A stretch of 64,000 nucleotides of DNA from a bacterium (lineage in GTDB: Bacteria; Planctomycetota; Planctomycetia; Planctomycetales; Planctomycetaceae): the NCBI GenBank assembly GCA_016125225.1, contig WGME01000003.1, positions 186,001 to 250,000 of the forward strand, given 5' to 3'. The notes below the pieces were generated by a model that ran no database searches, was not told the DNA's origin, and worked only from the letters and a program-made list of their open reading frames with translations. A program made the position numbers and the translations under genes. Positions 55,941-64,000 of the stretch are shown here, one piece after another (positions within the stretch are counted from its first letter, which is position 1; every line of letters begins with the position of its first letter).

Positions 55941-58028
55941 ATGCGTTGGTCAAAATCCATTCGCTGGATGAACGCGGTCTTGGTTGGTACGGCGCTCACA
56001 GGTTGCCATACGAACAAGCAGATCCATTACTTTGGAGACGCGGATCTTCAGCACTATCACAATCAGGCGCTGGCGATTCAGTATCCGAATGTCGCCGATC
56101 CTTCGCCCGAGGAAGTGGTTTATTCGCAGAAACCACGGACCGTTAAAGAGCGCGAACATGACGAGATCTGGGATCTGACGCTGCTCGAGGCCATTCATAC
56201 GGGGATCGCGAATAACAAAATGATCCGTACCCGTAGTGGTTCGGCTCAACTGATTGCTAACCCGACCAACTCGCCGTCAATTTACGATCCCGCGTTACGG
56301 GCTTCGGGTTTTCTGTTCGGCAACCGTGGTGTTGAAGCTGCGTTGGCCGACTTCGATACGCAGTTCACTTCGTCCATGATTTGGGGGCGAAACGAACAGG
56401 TTTCGAATTCCCTTTTCTCAAGTGCTTCGATTCCACCGGGTTTCATTTCCACGAGCGAAACCGGCCAGTTCCAGTCGCAACTGGCGAAGACATTTGCCAA
56501 TGGTGGTAACTTCGCGGTTAGTCACAACTGGAACTACCTGGGGAGCAATTCTCCCGGTCTCTTGTTCCCGTCGGCTTATACCGGGAATTTGCAGGTCCAA
56601 TACACCCAGCCGTTATGGGCCGGTTCGGGGGTGGAATACAACCGGATCGCTGGTCCCAGCCGTAGCGGGTTAGGCGGGTTGATTGGCGTCAGCCAAGGGG
56701 TGACGATTGCCCGTATTAACGAAGATATTTCGGTAGCCGATTTCGAATCGGCTGTCGTGACCATGGTGAAAGATATCGAGGATCTGTACTGGGATCTCTA
56801 TCTGACTTATCGCCAGTACGACGCGGAGCAGGCGAACCGCGATAGTGCATTGCGTTCCTGGCGTGAAGTCAAAGCGAAGATGGAAGTCGGAGCGGCCGGT
56901 GGTAATGCTGCTGCGGAAGCCCAGGCCCGTGAAAACTATTTCGAAACCCGGTCGCGCGTCGAGAACGCGCTGGGCTCGATCTACAACACCGAGAATGCGT
57001 TCCGGCGGTTGGTTGGGTTGCCCGTCAATGATGGTCGCATCATTCGCCCGGCGGATGATCCCCTGCGGGCTGAGTTCACAGTCAGTTGGGAGTCTTCGTT
57101 GTCGGAAGCGTTGACCAAACGCGTGGAACTCCGACGCCAGAAGTGGCAGGTCAAGAGTCTGCAATTGCAGGAGATCGCGGCCGAGAATGCAGCCAATCCT
57201 CAATTGAATTTTGTGTCGAGCTACCAGGTCAACGGCTTCGGTAATGATCTGCTGCAGTATGACTCGGCCGATGGTGTAACCGACGCAGGTTATAACAGTG
57301 CCTACTCGACATTGACCCGTGGCGACCAGACAGGCTGGGGGCTGGGTTTACAGTTTTCTGTGCCGATCGGCCTGCGAACCGCACGGGCTCAGATGGAAAA
57401 CATCCAACTGCAACTCGTGAAAGCCCGCGCCGCGCTTGCAGCTCAGGAGTTGGATATCAGCCACGATCTGGCCGATGCGATTCAGCGTATCGATCAGGCG
57501 TACACGACAGCCCGAACAAATTTCGACCGGCGCGTCGCTTCGGAACGACGGGTGCAAGCCACTCAAGCGGAATACGAAGCTGGCGTACGAGATGCGACTC
57601 TCGACCTCGTGTTGCGTGCTCAAGCCAGTAAAGCGGCTGCAGAAATTTCCTATTTCAATAGTCTGATTGAGTACAACAAGGCGATTGTCGAGTTGAATCG
57701 TCAGCGTGGAACGCTACTGGAAATCAATGCGATCTCGCTGGCAGAAGGGGCTTGGACAGCCGAAGCACAAGACGAAGCCTTGCGACGTGCTTGGGCTCGC
57801 AGCTTTGCCAAGCCAGCCAAACACATGCATTCCGAGCCGGAAGACTTCTCATCCCCGGTCCCGTACATGAAGAACGACCTATTCCCGGGTATGTCCGTGG
57901 GGCCGGTTCCAGAGCAGTCGCCGCTCGCTCCGTCAGCGATGCCAGCGGCCGCTGCGACGGCCCAGCCCTATGAAGCCGCGCCTACAGAGCAGGATATCCC
58001 GGATGTCGGCGAGATCGAAGACGAATAA
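55941..58028 (+). CDS. TolC-family outer membrane lipoprotein
   Basis: 695 residues. A lipoprotein signal with lipobox ALTGC (Cys22) precedes the outer membrane efflux domain. Two helical repeats with long alpha-barrel segments are visible (for example VKDIEDLYWDLYLTYRQYDAEQANR, cut, and TQAEYEAGVRDATLDLVLRAQ). The last 60 residues are Pro/Ala-rich. It should form the outer-membrane exit channel of a transport or efflux system; no inner-membrane pump or adaptor gene lies nearby. A long insert makes it larger than usual TolC (about 470 residues). The ATG at 55941 starts the lipoprotein signal. Confidence 0.9.
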   Translation: MRWSKSIRWMNAVLVGTALTGCHTNKQIHYFGDADLQHYHNQALAIQYPNVADPSPEEVVYSQKPRTVKEREHDEIWDLTLLEAIHTGIANNKMIRTRSGSAQLIANPTNSPSIYDPALRASGFLFGNRGVEAALADFDTQFTSSMIWGRNEQVSNSLFSSASIPPGFISTSETGQFQSQLAKTFANGGNFAVSHNWNYLGSNSPGLLFPSAYTGNLQVQYTQPLWAGSGVEYNRIAGPSRSGLGGLIGVSQGVTIARINEDISVADFESAVVTMVKDIEDLYWDLYLTYRQYDAEQANRDSALRSWREVKAKMEVGAAGGNAAAEAQARENYFETRSRVENALGSIYNTENAFRRLVGLPVNDGRIIRPADDPLRAEFTVSWESSLSEALTKRVELRRQKWQVKSLQLQEIAAENAANPQLNFVSSYQVNGFGNDLLQYDSADGVTDAGYNSAYSTLTRGDQTGWGLGLQFSVPIGLRTARAQMENIQLQLVKARAALAAQELDISHDLADAIQRIDQAYTTARTNFDRRVASERRVQATQAEYEAGVRDATLDLVLRAQASKAAAEISYFNSLIEYNKAIVELNRQRGTLLEINAISLAEGAWTAEAQDEALRRAWARSFAKPAKHMHSEPEDFSSPVPYMKNDLFPGMSVGPVPEQSPLAPSAMPAAAATAQPYEAAPTEQDIPDVGEIEDE

Positions 58029-58187
58029 TCGTCTGCGAGATCGTTACCACCGGCCTCTATCTCAAAGCAATTCCAGACTGTTGTAGGAACTTCATCTCAT
58101 CAGCTGATGATGTGCGGTTAAACTCATCCTGCGCTGCTGGTTGCTCCGGCGTAGTTCATGGTTACTGAATCGCAGGAATGATTCCGG

Positions 58188-59180
58188 ATGGCGCGGAACC
58201 TCAGGCTGCGGCGACTGCTGCACCTTGTTTCACTATTGCAGAGTGGGCTTCCTTTAAATCCCGATGCTTTAGCCGAAAGGTTAAGTATCAGTCGGCGGAC
58301 AGTCTTCCGCGATCTGCAGGAGTTGAACTCCGCCGGACTGACGGTGCTGTATGACGACCAGCGACAGGGTTATTTTTTACCGGTTCCCTGGCGGTTGCCG
58401 GTCGAAAAGCTGACAGTGTCCGAAGCGGTTTCTCTGCTGCTCATCTGTCAGGAAATGGGCCGGGCCGAAGGGGGAATGCCATTTCATGCCGCGGCTCAAT
58501 CGGCAGCATTAAAGATCAGTCGGTCGCTCCCTGTCGACTTGCAGGAGTTTGCGCAGGACGCTGTGGATGCTATGGCGATCCGGCTGGAGCCGACTAATCC
58601 TCTGGCCAGTTCCGCAGAATGTTTTGAGCAGTTACAGGAAGCCTGGATGCAGCGGCGTCCGGTGCGAATTGCTTATGAGAGCGCGTCGGAACGGCGCGAG
58701 ATATCGACCATTTTAAATCCTTATCGATTATTCTTCAGTCGACGCAGTTGGTATGTGATCGGTCGATCTTCAGCAGACAGAGCCATCCGGGTTTATAACA
58801 TCGGACGGATCATCAACCTGCAGATGCTCGACAGCAGTTATCGCATACCTAAAGGCTTTTCGCTCGACAAGCATCTGGGAGATGCCTGGCATCTCATACG
58901 GGAACCGCAGAATCGGCACCGTATAGTCATCCATTTTTCTCCGTTAGTTGCTCGCAATGTTTCGGAAGTCCGCTGGCATAAATCACAAGTCTGCCGATGG
59001 CTTCCCGATGGCACGCTGGAGTATCAGGTCACTGTCGATGGCTTGACCGAAATCACCTGGTGGATTCTGGGCTATGGTGATCATGCGACCGTGATCGAAC
59101 CCGACATCTTGCGCCGCCAGATACAACAGCGGATCGAACGAATGCGAAGCCTCTATCAGTCGCCGCAGACCAGGGAATAG
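58188..59180 (+). CDS. WYL-domain transcriptional regulator
   Basis: 330 residues. An N-terminal DeoR-type helix-turn-helix (LAERLSISRRTVFRDLQEL, about 28-46) is followed by a linker and a WYL domain (about 155-235) with IAYESASERREISTILNPYRLF and WYVIGRSS. A WCX-like C-terminal part completes the usual layout. WYL domains bind nucleic acid or nucleotide ligands and control DNA-damage, defence or metabolic genes. The target is not evident. AGGA lies upstream of the ATG, and the next gene is convergent, 11 bases away. Confidence 0.88.
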   Translation: MARNLRLRRLLHLVSLLQSGLPLNPDALAERLSISRRTVFRDLQELNSAGLTVLYDDQRQGYFLPVPWRLPVEKLTVSEAVSLLLICQEMGRAEGGMPFHAAAQSAALKISRSLPVDLQEFAQDAVDAMAIRLEPTNPLASSAECFEQLQEAWMQRRPVRIAYESASERREISTILNPYRLFFSRRSWYVIGRSSADRAIRVYNIGRIINLQMLDSSYRIPKGFSLDKHLGDAWHLIREPQNRHRIVIHFSPLVARNVSEVRWHKSQVCRWLPDGTLEYQVTVDGLTEITWWILGYGDHATVIEPDILRRQIQQRIERMRSLYQSPQTRE

Positions 59181-59191
59181 TTACTTGGTCT

Positions 59192-60685
59192 CTAAGCCGC
59201 TGCTGTGGCTTGTCGCTGTGGCATACCGCGTCCGGTCAGCAGCCAGGTTACTGCGAGTACGCAGGCACCGCCCGCTGTCACGGTGATCAGCATCGGCCAG
59301 TTATGAAAGGAGAGCGGCTGCTGGCTGAGGCACCAGGCATAGGTCGACAATGCTGCCAGAGGAAGGAGTTGCGGGGCAACGGCCTCGGTCCAGAGACGCC
59401 GGTAGCTGATCTGCAGGAGTTGCAATGCAATCGGCAGCGTGAGAGTGAGTTCGATGAGGGCCACAGGCAACATCGTTCCCCAGGCAACCCCCGACAACCC
59501 CCAGTATTGAACAAGCACCAAACTCAGTCCCAGATTACAGACGGCTTCGATCAGATACAGAATGGCAGGTGTTCGCACATGCCCCATCCCAAAGAGAAAT
59601 GCTCTGAGAACACCCGTGGGTGATGAGATGGCCTGCGACGCGAGCAGGATGATCAGAATGTGATGGCTTTCGGTGTAGCCCTCGCCCATCCAGGTGGCAA
59701 TCACATGCCCGCCGAAGAACCAGGCGCCTACCCACATGCCTACCGACAACAGCAGCACCACGCCGAAGGCCTGTAGGACGAAACGCTGGAGTTTTGAGCG
59801 GTCGGTATTCACGGCCAGAGCCCCTGCCGTCGGCATGCAGATCTGGGCAATTTTCTCGATGGGTTGTTTGATGAACTGGGCCAGCCGCAAGGCTATGTAG
59901 TAGGGTACAATGCGTTCGGTACCCATCGCAAACCCAATCACCACGCTATCGGTGGCGAAAGTCATCTGATAGGCGATGGCATTCAGAAATGCCATGCTGC
60001 TGAACGAACTGCAGTCCTTGAATGTTTCCCAACTCAAATAACGTCGATGGACTTGCAGTTGTGGCAGGTTGCGGAAGGCCAACACTACATAGGCAGTGTT
60101 CTCGGTGATCGCAATCACGAGATAAATCAACGCAATGGTGAGAATACCCCACTCTTGCCGGAGAAAGACGAGAATCAATGCCAGCCGTAACACATCGGAC
60201 GACAGACTGATGGTCCGCTCCTGATCAAAGCGTCGCAGACCCATCAGCACGCCGCCAAAGACGCTGCCGGCCAAACCGACCGCCACGTTGATTGCCAGCA
60301 CGACCATCGTCAGGCGAATTTCCTGCAGGCTGATCGATTCCCATTGCGTGAGGTAGGGAGCGGCGGCACATAAACCCAGGCCAATCAGCAGGGCCACGCC
60401 CCCCATGACGAGATAGATCGCCAGAACCAGCGTCACCACCTGATTCAGTTTCTGGTACTCGCCCGCGGCGTGATGCTTGGCGACATACCGGCTAATGGTG
60501 TCGCCGAATCCGAAGTAGAGCAGGCCCGAATAGCTGGCCAGCGAATTAATAAAAACCCAGCTTCCGTAAGCCCGGTCTCCCAGCACGCTGACGACATACG
60601 GCATCAGGAAGAAGCCGATGACGATGGTGACTCCGTGAGCAAACCAGCTCATCAGGACATTGCGTTTGACGGACGGTGTCGACAT
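59192..60685 (-). CDS. Oligosaccharide flippase (polysaccharide biosynthesis/MATE-like)
   Basis: 497 residues from the ATG at 60685, with about 12-14 membrane helices. The N-terminal pattern MPYVVSVLGDRAYGSWVFINS and GFGDTISRYVAKH are typical of Wzx/PST-type flippases in the MOP superfamily. It should move lipid-linked saccharides across the inner membrane for cell-surface glycans. No glycosyltransferases lie next to it. The frame extends upstream to 60847, but that part lacks a membrane helix pattern and is not included; no strong ribosome-binding site is seen. Confidence 0.85.
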   Translation of the reverse strand: MSTPSVKRNVLMSWFAHGVTIVIGFFLMPYVVSVLGDRAYGSWVFINSLASYSGLLYFGFGDTISRYVAKHHAAGEYQKLNQVVTLVLAIYLVMGGVALLIGLGLCAAAPYLTQWESISLQEIRLTMVVLAINVAVGLAGSVFGGVLMGLRRFDQERTISLSSDVLRLALILVFLRQEWGILTIALIYLVIAITENTAYVVLAFRNLPQLQVHRRYLSWETFKDCSSFSSMAFLNAIAYQMTFATDSVVIGFAMGTERIVPYYIALRLAQFIKQPIEKIAQICMPTAGALAVNTDRSKLQRFVLQAFGVVLLLSVGMWVGAWFFGGHVIATWMGEGYTESHHILIILLASQAISSPTGVLRAFLFGMGHVRTPAILYLIEAVCNLGLSLVLVQYWGLSGVAWGTMLPVALIELTLTLPIALQLLQISYRRLWTEAVAPQLLPLAALSTYAWCLSQQPLSFHNWPMLITVTAGGACVLAVTWLLTGRGMPQRQATAAA

Positions 60686-60961
60686 CGTGTTTGTGAGTGT
60701 TTCTAAACGGCAGTAGACCCGGCTGCGAACAAAGATTCTCGGCAGAATCGTTACAGACCGTGCGCGCTGCCAGGCCAATGAGGGTCTCGCATCGAAGGGT
60801 ACACTCCATAAGGAGGCAAGCCGGAAAGTCCCCGCCGTGGAGTTCAATCCGTATGGGGTTTTTCGGCAACAGACTTGTGTGACCGGTAGAATGGGTATAT
60901 TCCATTCAGACGCATCGAAGTCCTGGATGCTGCCGTATCCCCATTGAGACCAGCCCGTCGC

Positions 60962-63406
60962 ATGTCTGAAGCGTGGTCACCACAACTGACATTTCCCGGA
61001 GCCCAATCGTGGACGGGGGCCATGCATTGCCTGGCAGCGCTGTTGGCCGTCGGGGTAGTGATCTGGCTGTTTCGGGCGGAACGCCGTTGTGTTCCTGTGG
61101 CGGTCGGCTGGACTCTATTGGCGTTGCGCCTGGCCGCCATTGCCGTTGTGCTGGCAACTCTCTGGCAACCGACCTGGGCCTGGGTCATTGATCAAACCCA
61201 GCTGGGCCGCATCGCGGTTGTCATCGATGTCTCGGAGAGCATGCAGACTCAAGACCTGCAGGCGACTCCACCAGAGCAGCGGGATTGGCTGGCGGCCGTG
61301 GGCTGGCTGAATCGTCAAGACGTCGTTGCGACGGCCGATCTGGTATCGCCTCCTGATGGTCTCGCCCCGGATGTCTGGCTCGACTTAACCACGCGGCTTC
61401 GTGGTTTGACTCGCAGCGACATTGCTCGCCAGACCTTAACGGTTGGCCCGGAATCACTGTGGTCGGAACTGGAACGGCTGGGAACTCCAGAACTTTATCT
61501 GTTCGGAGGGGCGGCCGTCAGCACGACCCTGACGGATTTTGAAGATCCGGAATGGGAAGTTCCTGCCGCCACTCAACCTGCGAACACACAACTTCATGCT
61601 CCACTACTCGCTGCCCAACGCGGTGACGATTCCGCTCCACTGCTAGGGATTATTCTGCTGACCGATGGCCGGGAAACGGCGGATTCCCATGCGGTCGAAC
61701 TGGCCAAGGTCTCCGGACAGAACCAGATCCCGATTTTTCCTGTGATCGTCGGGTCCACGCATCGCCCCAAAGATCTCTCGCTGTTAAGTGTCGATGCTCC
61801 GCTGGCGGTTTATCGCGGCGATCACCCGCGCGTGAAAGTGCTGATCTCCACGGCGGGGTTTGCCGGGCAAACGGTGGACGTCATTCTTAATACCCTTGAA
61901 CCCGATGGCCAATTTGTCCCTTTGACCAAAAGCGTGATGGCCTCCGAAACTTCGCAAGTGGTGGAATTCGATTTACCTGCCGAAGAACTGGGCGAGCATC
62001 GGTACGTGGTTTCGATTCCGGAGGCCGCCGGGGAAACGACCCACGAGAACAATCGCAAAGAGTTTCTGTTGCAGGTCGTGGATGATCGCACGCGGGTGCT
62101 TCTGGTCGATGGGCCACCCCGCTGGGAGTTTCGCTACCTCGAGATCGCCTATGCAAGAGATGACCGGGTGGCGGCGGATGTCGTGCTGTTCGATCAACCG
62201 TCGCTCGGGATTTTGCCCGAACCGTTCTTTCCACGCAGTTGGCCGGTGGTTGACCCAGCGACAGGGGCGGGAGCATTCGCTGATAAAGATCTGATCATTG
62301 TCGGGGACGTGAACCCACGGGATCTGACCGAAGATCGCTGGCAGGAATTGCACAAATTCGTTTCCGAGCAAGGGGGCCTGTTAGTGCTTGTGGCCGGTCG
62401 CGCGAGTTTGCCCCTGGCTTATGATTCCGCCACATTACGAAGGCTGTTGCCGATCAATGAGCCCCATTTGGAAACGCTGACGATCCGCCCCGGGACTGAG
62501 ATCACAGCTCGTGGCTGGAACTGGTCGTTATCGCCTGCGGGGGCTACGCAGACACCGCTGCAGTTTGCGGGCGATGCTGGCACGAACCGTGCCATCTGGG
62601 ATTTGCTGCCGGGGGCGACCTGGGCGATTGTGGGTGAGCCCAAACCGGCCGCCACCGTTTGGGCTTGGGGACGTGATGACGCGGGCGGGCTTGCCGTGCC
62701 CCTGATCGTGCAGCAGAACTATGGATTAGGTCAGGTGATCTGGCTGGCAACGGATTCGACCTGGCGCTGGCGGTTTCGTTCGGCGGATCAGTTCCATCAT
62801 CGGTTCTGGGGGCAACTGGCCCGGTATGCCTCGGCCACCAAGCTCGCCGCCGGAAATGAATTCGTGCAGTTCGGGCCTGTGCAACGCAACTACAGTGTAG
62901 ACGAACGGATTGAAGTTCAGGCGCGGTGGAGTGCGAAATTCCTGGCCCAGCCACCGGAACACCGAAACGCAATCGTCGAAGTCTATGCCGGGTTGAACAA
63001 GATTCAGGAAGTGGCCTTGGCTGCCGATCAGACACGACCGCTGCTGTCTCTCGGCACCATTGCTGCCTTGCCATCGGGCAACTATCGCTTGCGACTGGTT
63101 GCCCCTGCCGCGAATCTAGGACCGGATGTTCTGGAAGCCCCGCTCACGATTGCTGATCCGCCGACGGTGGAGCTTGCAGAAACCCTGCCCAATCGGCCGC
63201 TGCTCCAGCAACTCGCCGATCTCTCGGGAGGGCAACTCTATACTCCGGGCAATGCCTGGCAGATTCCGCGACAACTTCCCGCTTTTGAAGCTATGACGTC
63301 CTTACCTCAAGAACGCCCGCTCTGGGATCGCTGGCCGACGTACTTGGTGCTTGTCTCTCTGCTGACATTCGAGTGGATCATCCGACGACGAAACGGGCTC
63401 CCGTAA
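60962..63406 (+). CDS. VWA membrane protein with glutamine amidotransferase-like domain
   Basis: 814 residues. Two N-terminal membrane helices (about 23-38 and 48-68) precede a VWA domain with the MIDAS motif DVSESMQ near residue 90 and LLTDGRET. A beta-rich region follows, then a class I glutamine amidotransferase-like domain (about 375-480, RVLLVDGPPRWEFRYLE and LIIVGDVNPRDL), and finally a C-terminal membrane helix. The catalytic Cys of amidotransferases is not evident, so that domain is probably non-catalytic. Related proteins occur with MoxR and DUF58 genes; here the DUF58 gene is 5.5 kb upstream. Start: ATG at 60962, with a weak ribosome-binding site. Confidence 0.85.
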   Translation: MSEAWSPQLTFPGAQSWTGAMHCLAALLAVGVVIWLFRAERRCVPVAVGWTLLALRLAAIAVVLATLWQPTWAWVIDQTQLGRIAVVIDVSESMQTQDLQATPPEQRDWLAAVGWLNRQDVVATADLVSPPDGLAPDVWLDLTTRLRGLTRSDIARQTLTVGPESLWSELERLGTPELYLFGGAAVSTTLTDFEDPEWEVPAATQPANTQLHAPLLAAQRGDDSAPLLGIILLTDGRETADSHAVELAKVSGQNQIPIFPVIVGSTHRPKDLSLLSVDAPLAVYRGDHPRVKVLISTAGFAGQTVDVILNTLEPDGQFVPLTKSVMASETSQVVEFDLPAEELGEHRYVVSIPEAAGETTHENNRKEFLLQVVDDRTRVLLVDGPPRWEFRYLEIAYARDDRVAADVVLFDQPSLGILPEPFFPRSWPVVDPATGAGAFADKDLIIVGDVNPRDLTEDRWQELHKFVSEQGGLLVLVAGRASLPLAYDSATLRRLLPINEPHLETLTIRPGTEITARGWNWSLSPAGATQTPLQFAGDAGTNRAIWDLLPGATWAIVGEPKPAATVWAWGRDDAGGLAVPLIVQQNYGLGQVIWLATDSTWRWRFRSADQFHHRFWGQLARYASATKLAAGNEFVQFGPVQRNYSVDERIEVQARWSAKFLAQPPEHRNAIVEVYAGLNKIQEVALAADQTRPLLSLGTIAALPSGNYRLRLVAPAANLGPDVLEAPLTIADPPTVELAETLPNRPLLQQLADLSGGQLYTPGNAWQIPRQLPAFEAMTSLPQERPLWDRWPTYLVLVSLLTFEWIIRRRNGLP

Positions 63407-63410
63407 GCAG

Positions 63411-63444
63411 AACAGCCCGGTTCTGCCGATGCAGCCGGGCTGTT
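63411..63444. terminator. Bidirectional terminator hairpin
   Basis: AACAGCCCGG (63411-63420) pairs perfectly with CCGGGCTGTT (63435-63444) over a 14-base loop. It starts five bases after the VWA gene stop and lies 23 bases from the end of the convergent gene. Confidence 0.7.
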
Positions 63445-63467
63445 ATCAAGTCTTCAAAGGACAGTGC

Positions 63468-64000
63468 TTACTGCAGATTCTCAGCAGTAAAGTCCGCAAT
63501 CAGCGTGCCGACGAACTTCAGCAGGCATCTGCTGACATCCACTGAGCCGGTCACCACTTCACCCTGCTTGGTCAGCTTGGCGGTGAGGACCGAGTCGCAA
63601 TCGGCAAAGGTGTCCAAGGCATACTTGCGGATCTTATCGCGTTGTTTTGCCAGTTCCCGTTCGGCTTCGTCGGCTGTCGTGCTCGGCGGCTCTTTAGACC
63701 GCAGCAGATCCAGCATCTTCACCCACGGCTCGAACCGCATTTCCAGGGTCAGGAAATCGGCAGCAATCGCTTCCGACGCCGGTTTCGCCGCCTGGTCAAT
63801 CGCGGCTTTCAACCGGTCCAGAGAACCCTCGCCCGTGGCTCCCCAGACGGCGTCCTGAGTGGTGCCGATATACATGACCGGTTCACCACCGAACAACGCG
63901 TTGAATTCATCCATTCGGTGCGGAGCCATGTGCAGCTTGTGAATCGCGACGCCGCCATGTTCAGCAACCTTGGGCTCGAACTTCCAGCCCGATCGGATGT
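63468..64000 (-). CDS. Uncharacterised protein, 5' end beyond the window
   Basis: The reading frame is open from the right window edge to the stop at 63468 (at least 177 residues), so only the C-terminal part is seen. It starts inside a segment reading GWKFEPKVAEHGG, followed by YIGTTQDAVWGATGEGSLDRL and an acidic, helical C-terminal part with LLRSKEPPSTTADEAEREL. No membrane segment in this part. The pattern resembles DUF3352-like or uncharacterised planctomycete proteins, but no firm family can be given. An internal ATG at 63929 is probably not the real start. Confidence 0.6.
   Translation of the reverse strand, partial: IRSGWKFEPKVAEHGGVAIHKLHMAPHRMDEFNALFGGEPVMYIGTTQDAVWGATGEGSLDRLKAAIDQAAKPASEAIAADFLTLEMRFEPWVKMLDLLRSKEPPSTTADEAERELAKQRDKIRKYALDTFADCDSVLTAKLTKQGEVVTGSVDVSRCLLKFVGTLIADFTAENLQ

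Noticed and set aside
1-64000. CRISPR arrays, tRNA or rRNA genes
   Set aside because: No regularly spaced direct repeats of 25-40 bases and no tRNA T-loop or rRNA landmarks were found by eye on either strand. A tRNAscan or CRISPR finder run would be needed to exclude them fully.

Overview
The window looks like a chromosomal segment of a planctomycete, probably order Planctomycetales; the genus cannot be told. Three things point there: the paired DUF1592-type cytochrome and DUF1552 genes at the left end, six sulfatase domains in five genes, and large exported proteins built from domain combinations typical of planctomycetes. Base composition is moderately GC-rich and even, with two AT-richer patches near 35.2-37.0 kb and 46.4-46.9 kb. 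No rRNA, tRNA, CRISPR array, transposase or integrase was seen.

Layout. 0-10.7 kb: a plus-strand run of a PSCyt1/DUF1592 protein, a DUF1552 protein and three sulfatase genes with overlapping ends; the middle gene is a fusion of two complete sulfatases. 10.7-17.8 kb (minus): an uncharacterised 691-residue protein, a lidless Hsp70 and a membrane-bound sigma-54 activator. 18.2-25.8 kb: a QueD-like protein, a small membrane protein, a calcineurin-fold protein that has lost its metal motifs paired with a YhaN-like SMC ATPase, then a convergent ExbB/ExbD-like operon. 26.2-31.9 kb: part of a Tad/Flp pilus locus (pilin, prepilin peptidase, CpaB, CpaC, CpaE) without the TadA/B/C motor genes. 32.5-35.0 kb: a glycogen-debranching enzyme fused to an N-terminal STAS domain.

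35.8-37.0 kb holds an isolated gene with a Lys/Ala-rich tail, a winged-helix-like region and a deoxyribosyltransferase-like domain, a possible defence or signalling effector. 37.2-42.7 kb carries an exported FAD oxidoreductase, a beta-propeller-like protein, a YbjQ protein and a gamma-family PLP enzyme, with two copies of a long palindromic repeat between them. 43.3-46.0 kb encodes LPS-core heptose genes (HldE and a heptosyltransferase) that contain several four-copy 7-bp tandem repeats. 46.4-46.9 kb is a SLATT-like two-helix membrane protein. 47.1-53.1 kb has an exported sugar isomerase-like protein and two large arylsulfatases. 53.1-54.5 kb has a zinc-ribbon protein, a Cys-rich exported protein and a Tat-exported copper-storage protein. 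54.6-63.4 kb has a DUF58 protein, a Mpo1-like protein, a TolC-family lipoprotein, a WYL regulator, a flippase and a VWA membrane protein. A 5'-truncated gene runs off the right end.

The sulfatases, exported oxidoreductase and sugar isomerase suggest breakdown of sulfated polysaccharides. HldE and WaaF indicate a Gram-negative LPS envelope. The most unusual items are the STAS-GlgX fusion, the metal-motif-less SbcD/YhaO-like protein beside an SMC ATPase, the ExbB/ExbD module with a coiled-coil stalk, the orphan effector-like gene, and the 7-bp repeats that could make the heptose genes phase-variable. All assignments come from reading the sequence; no database search was run.
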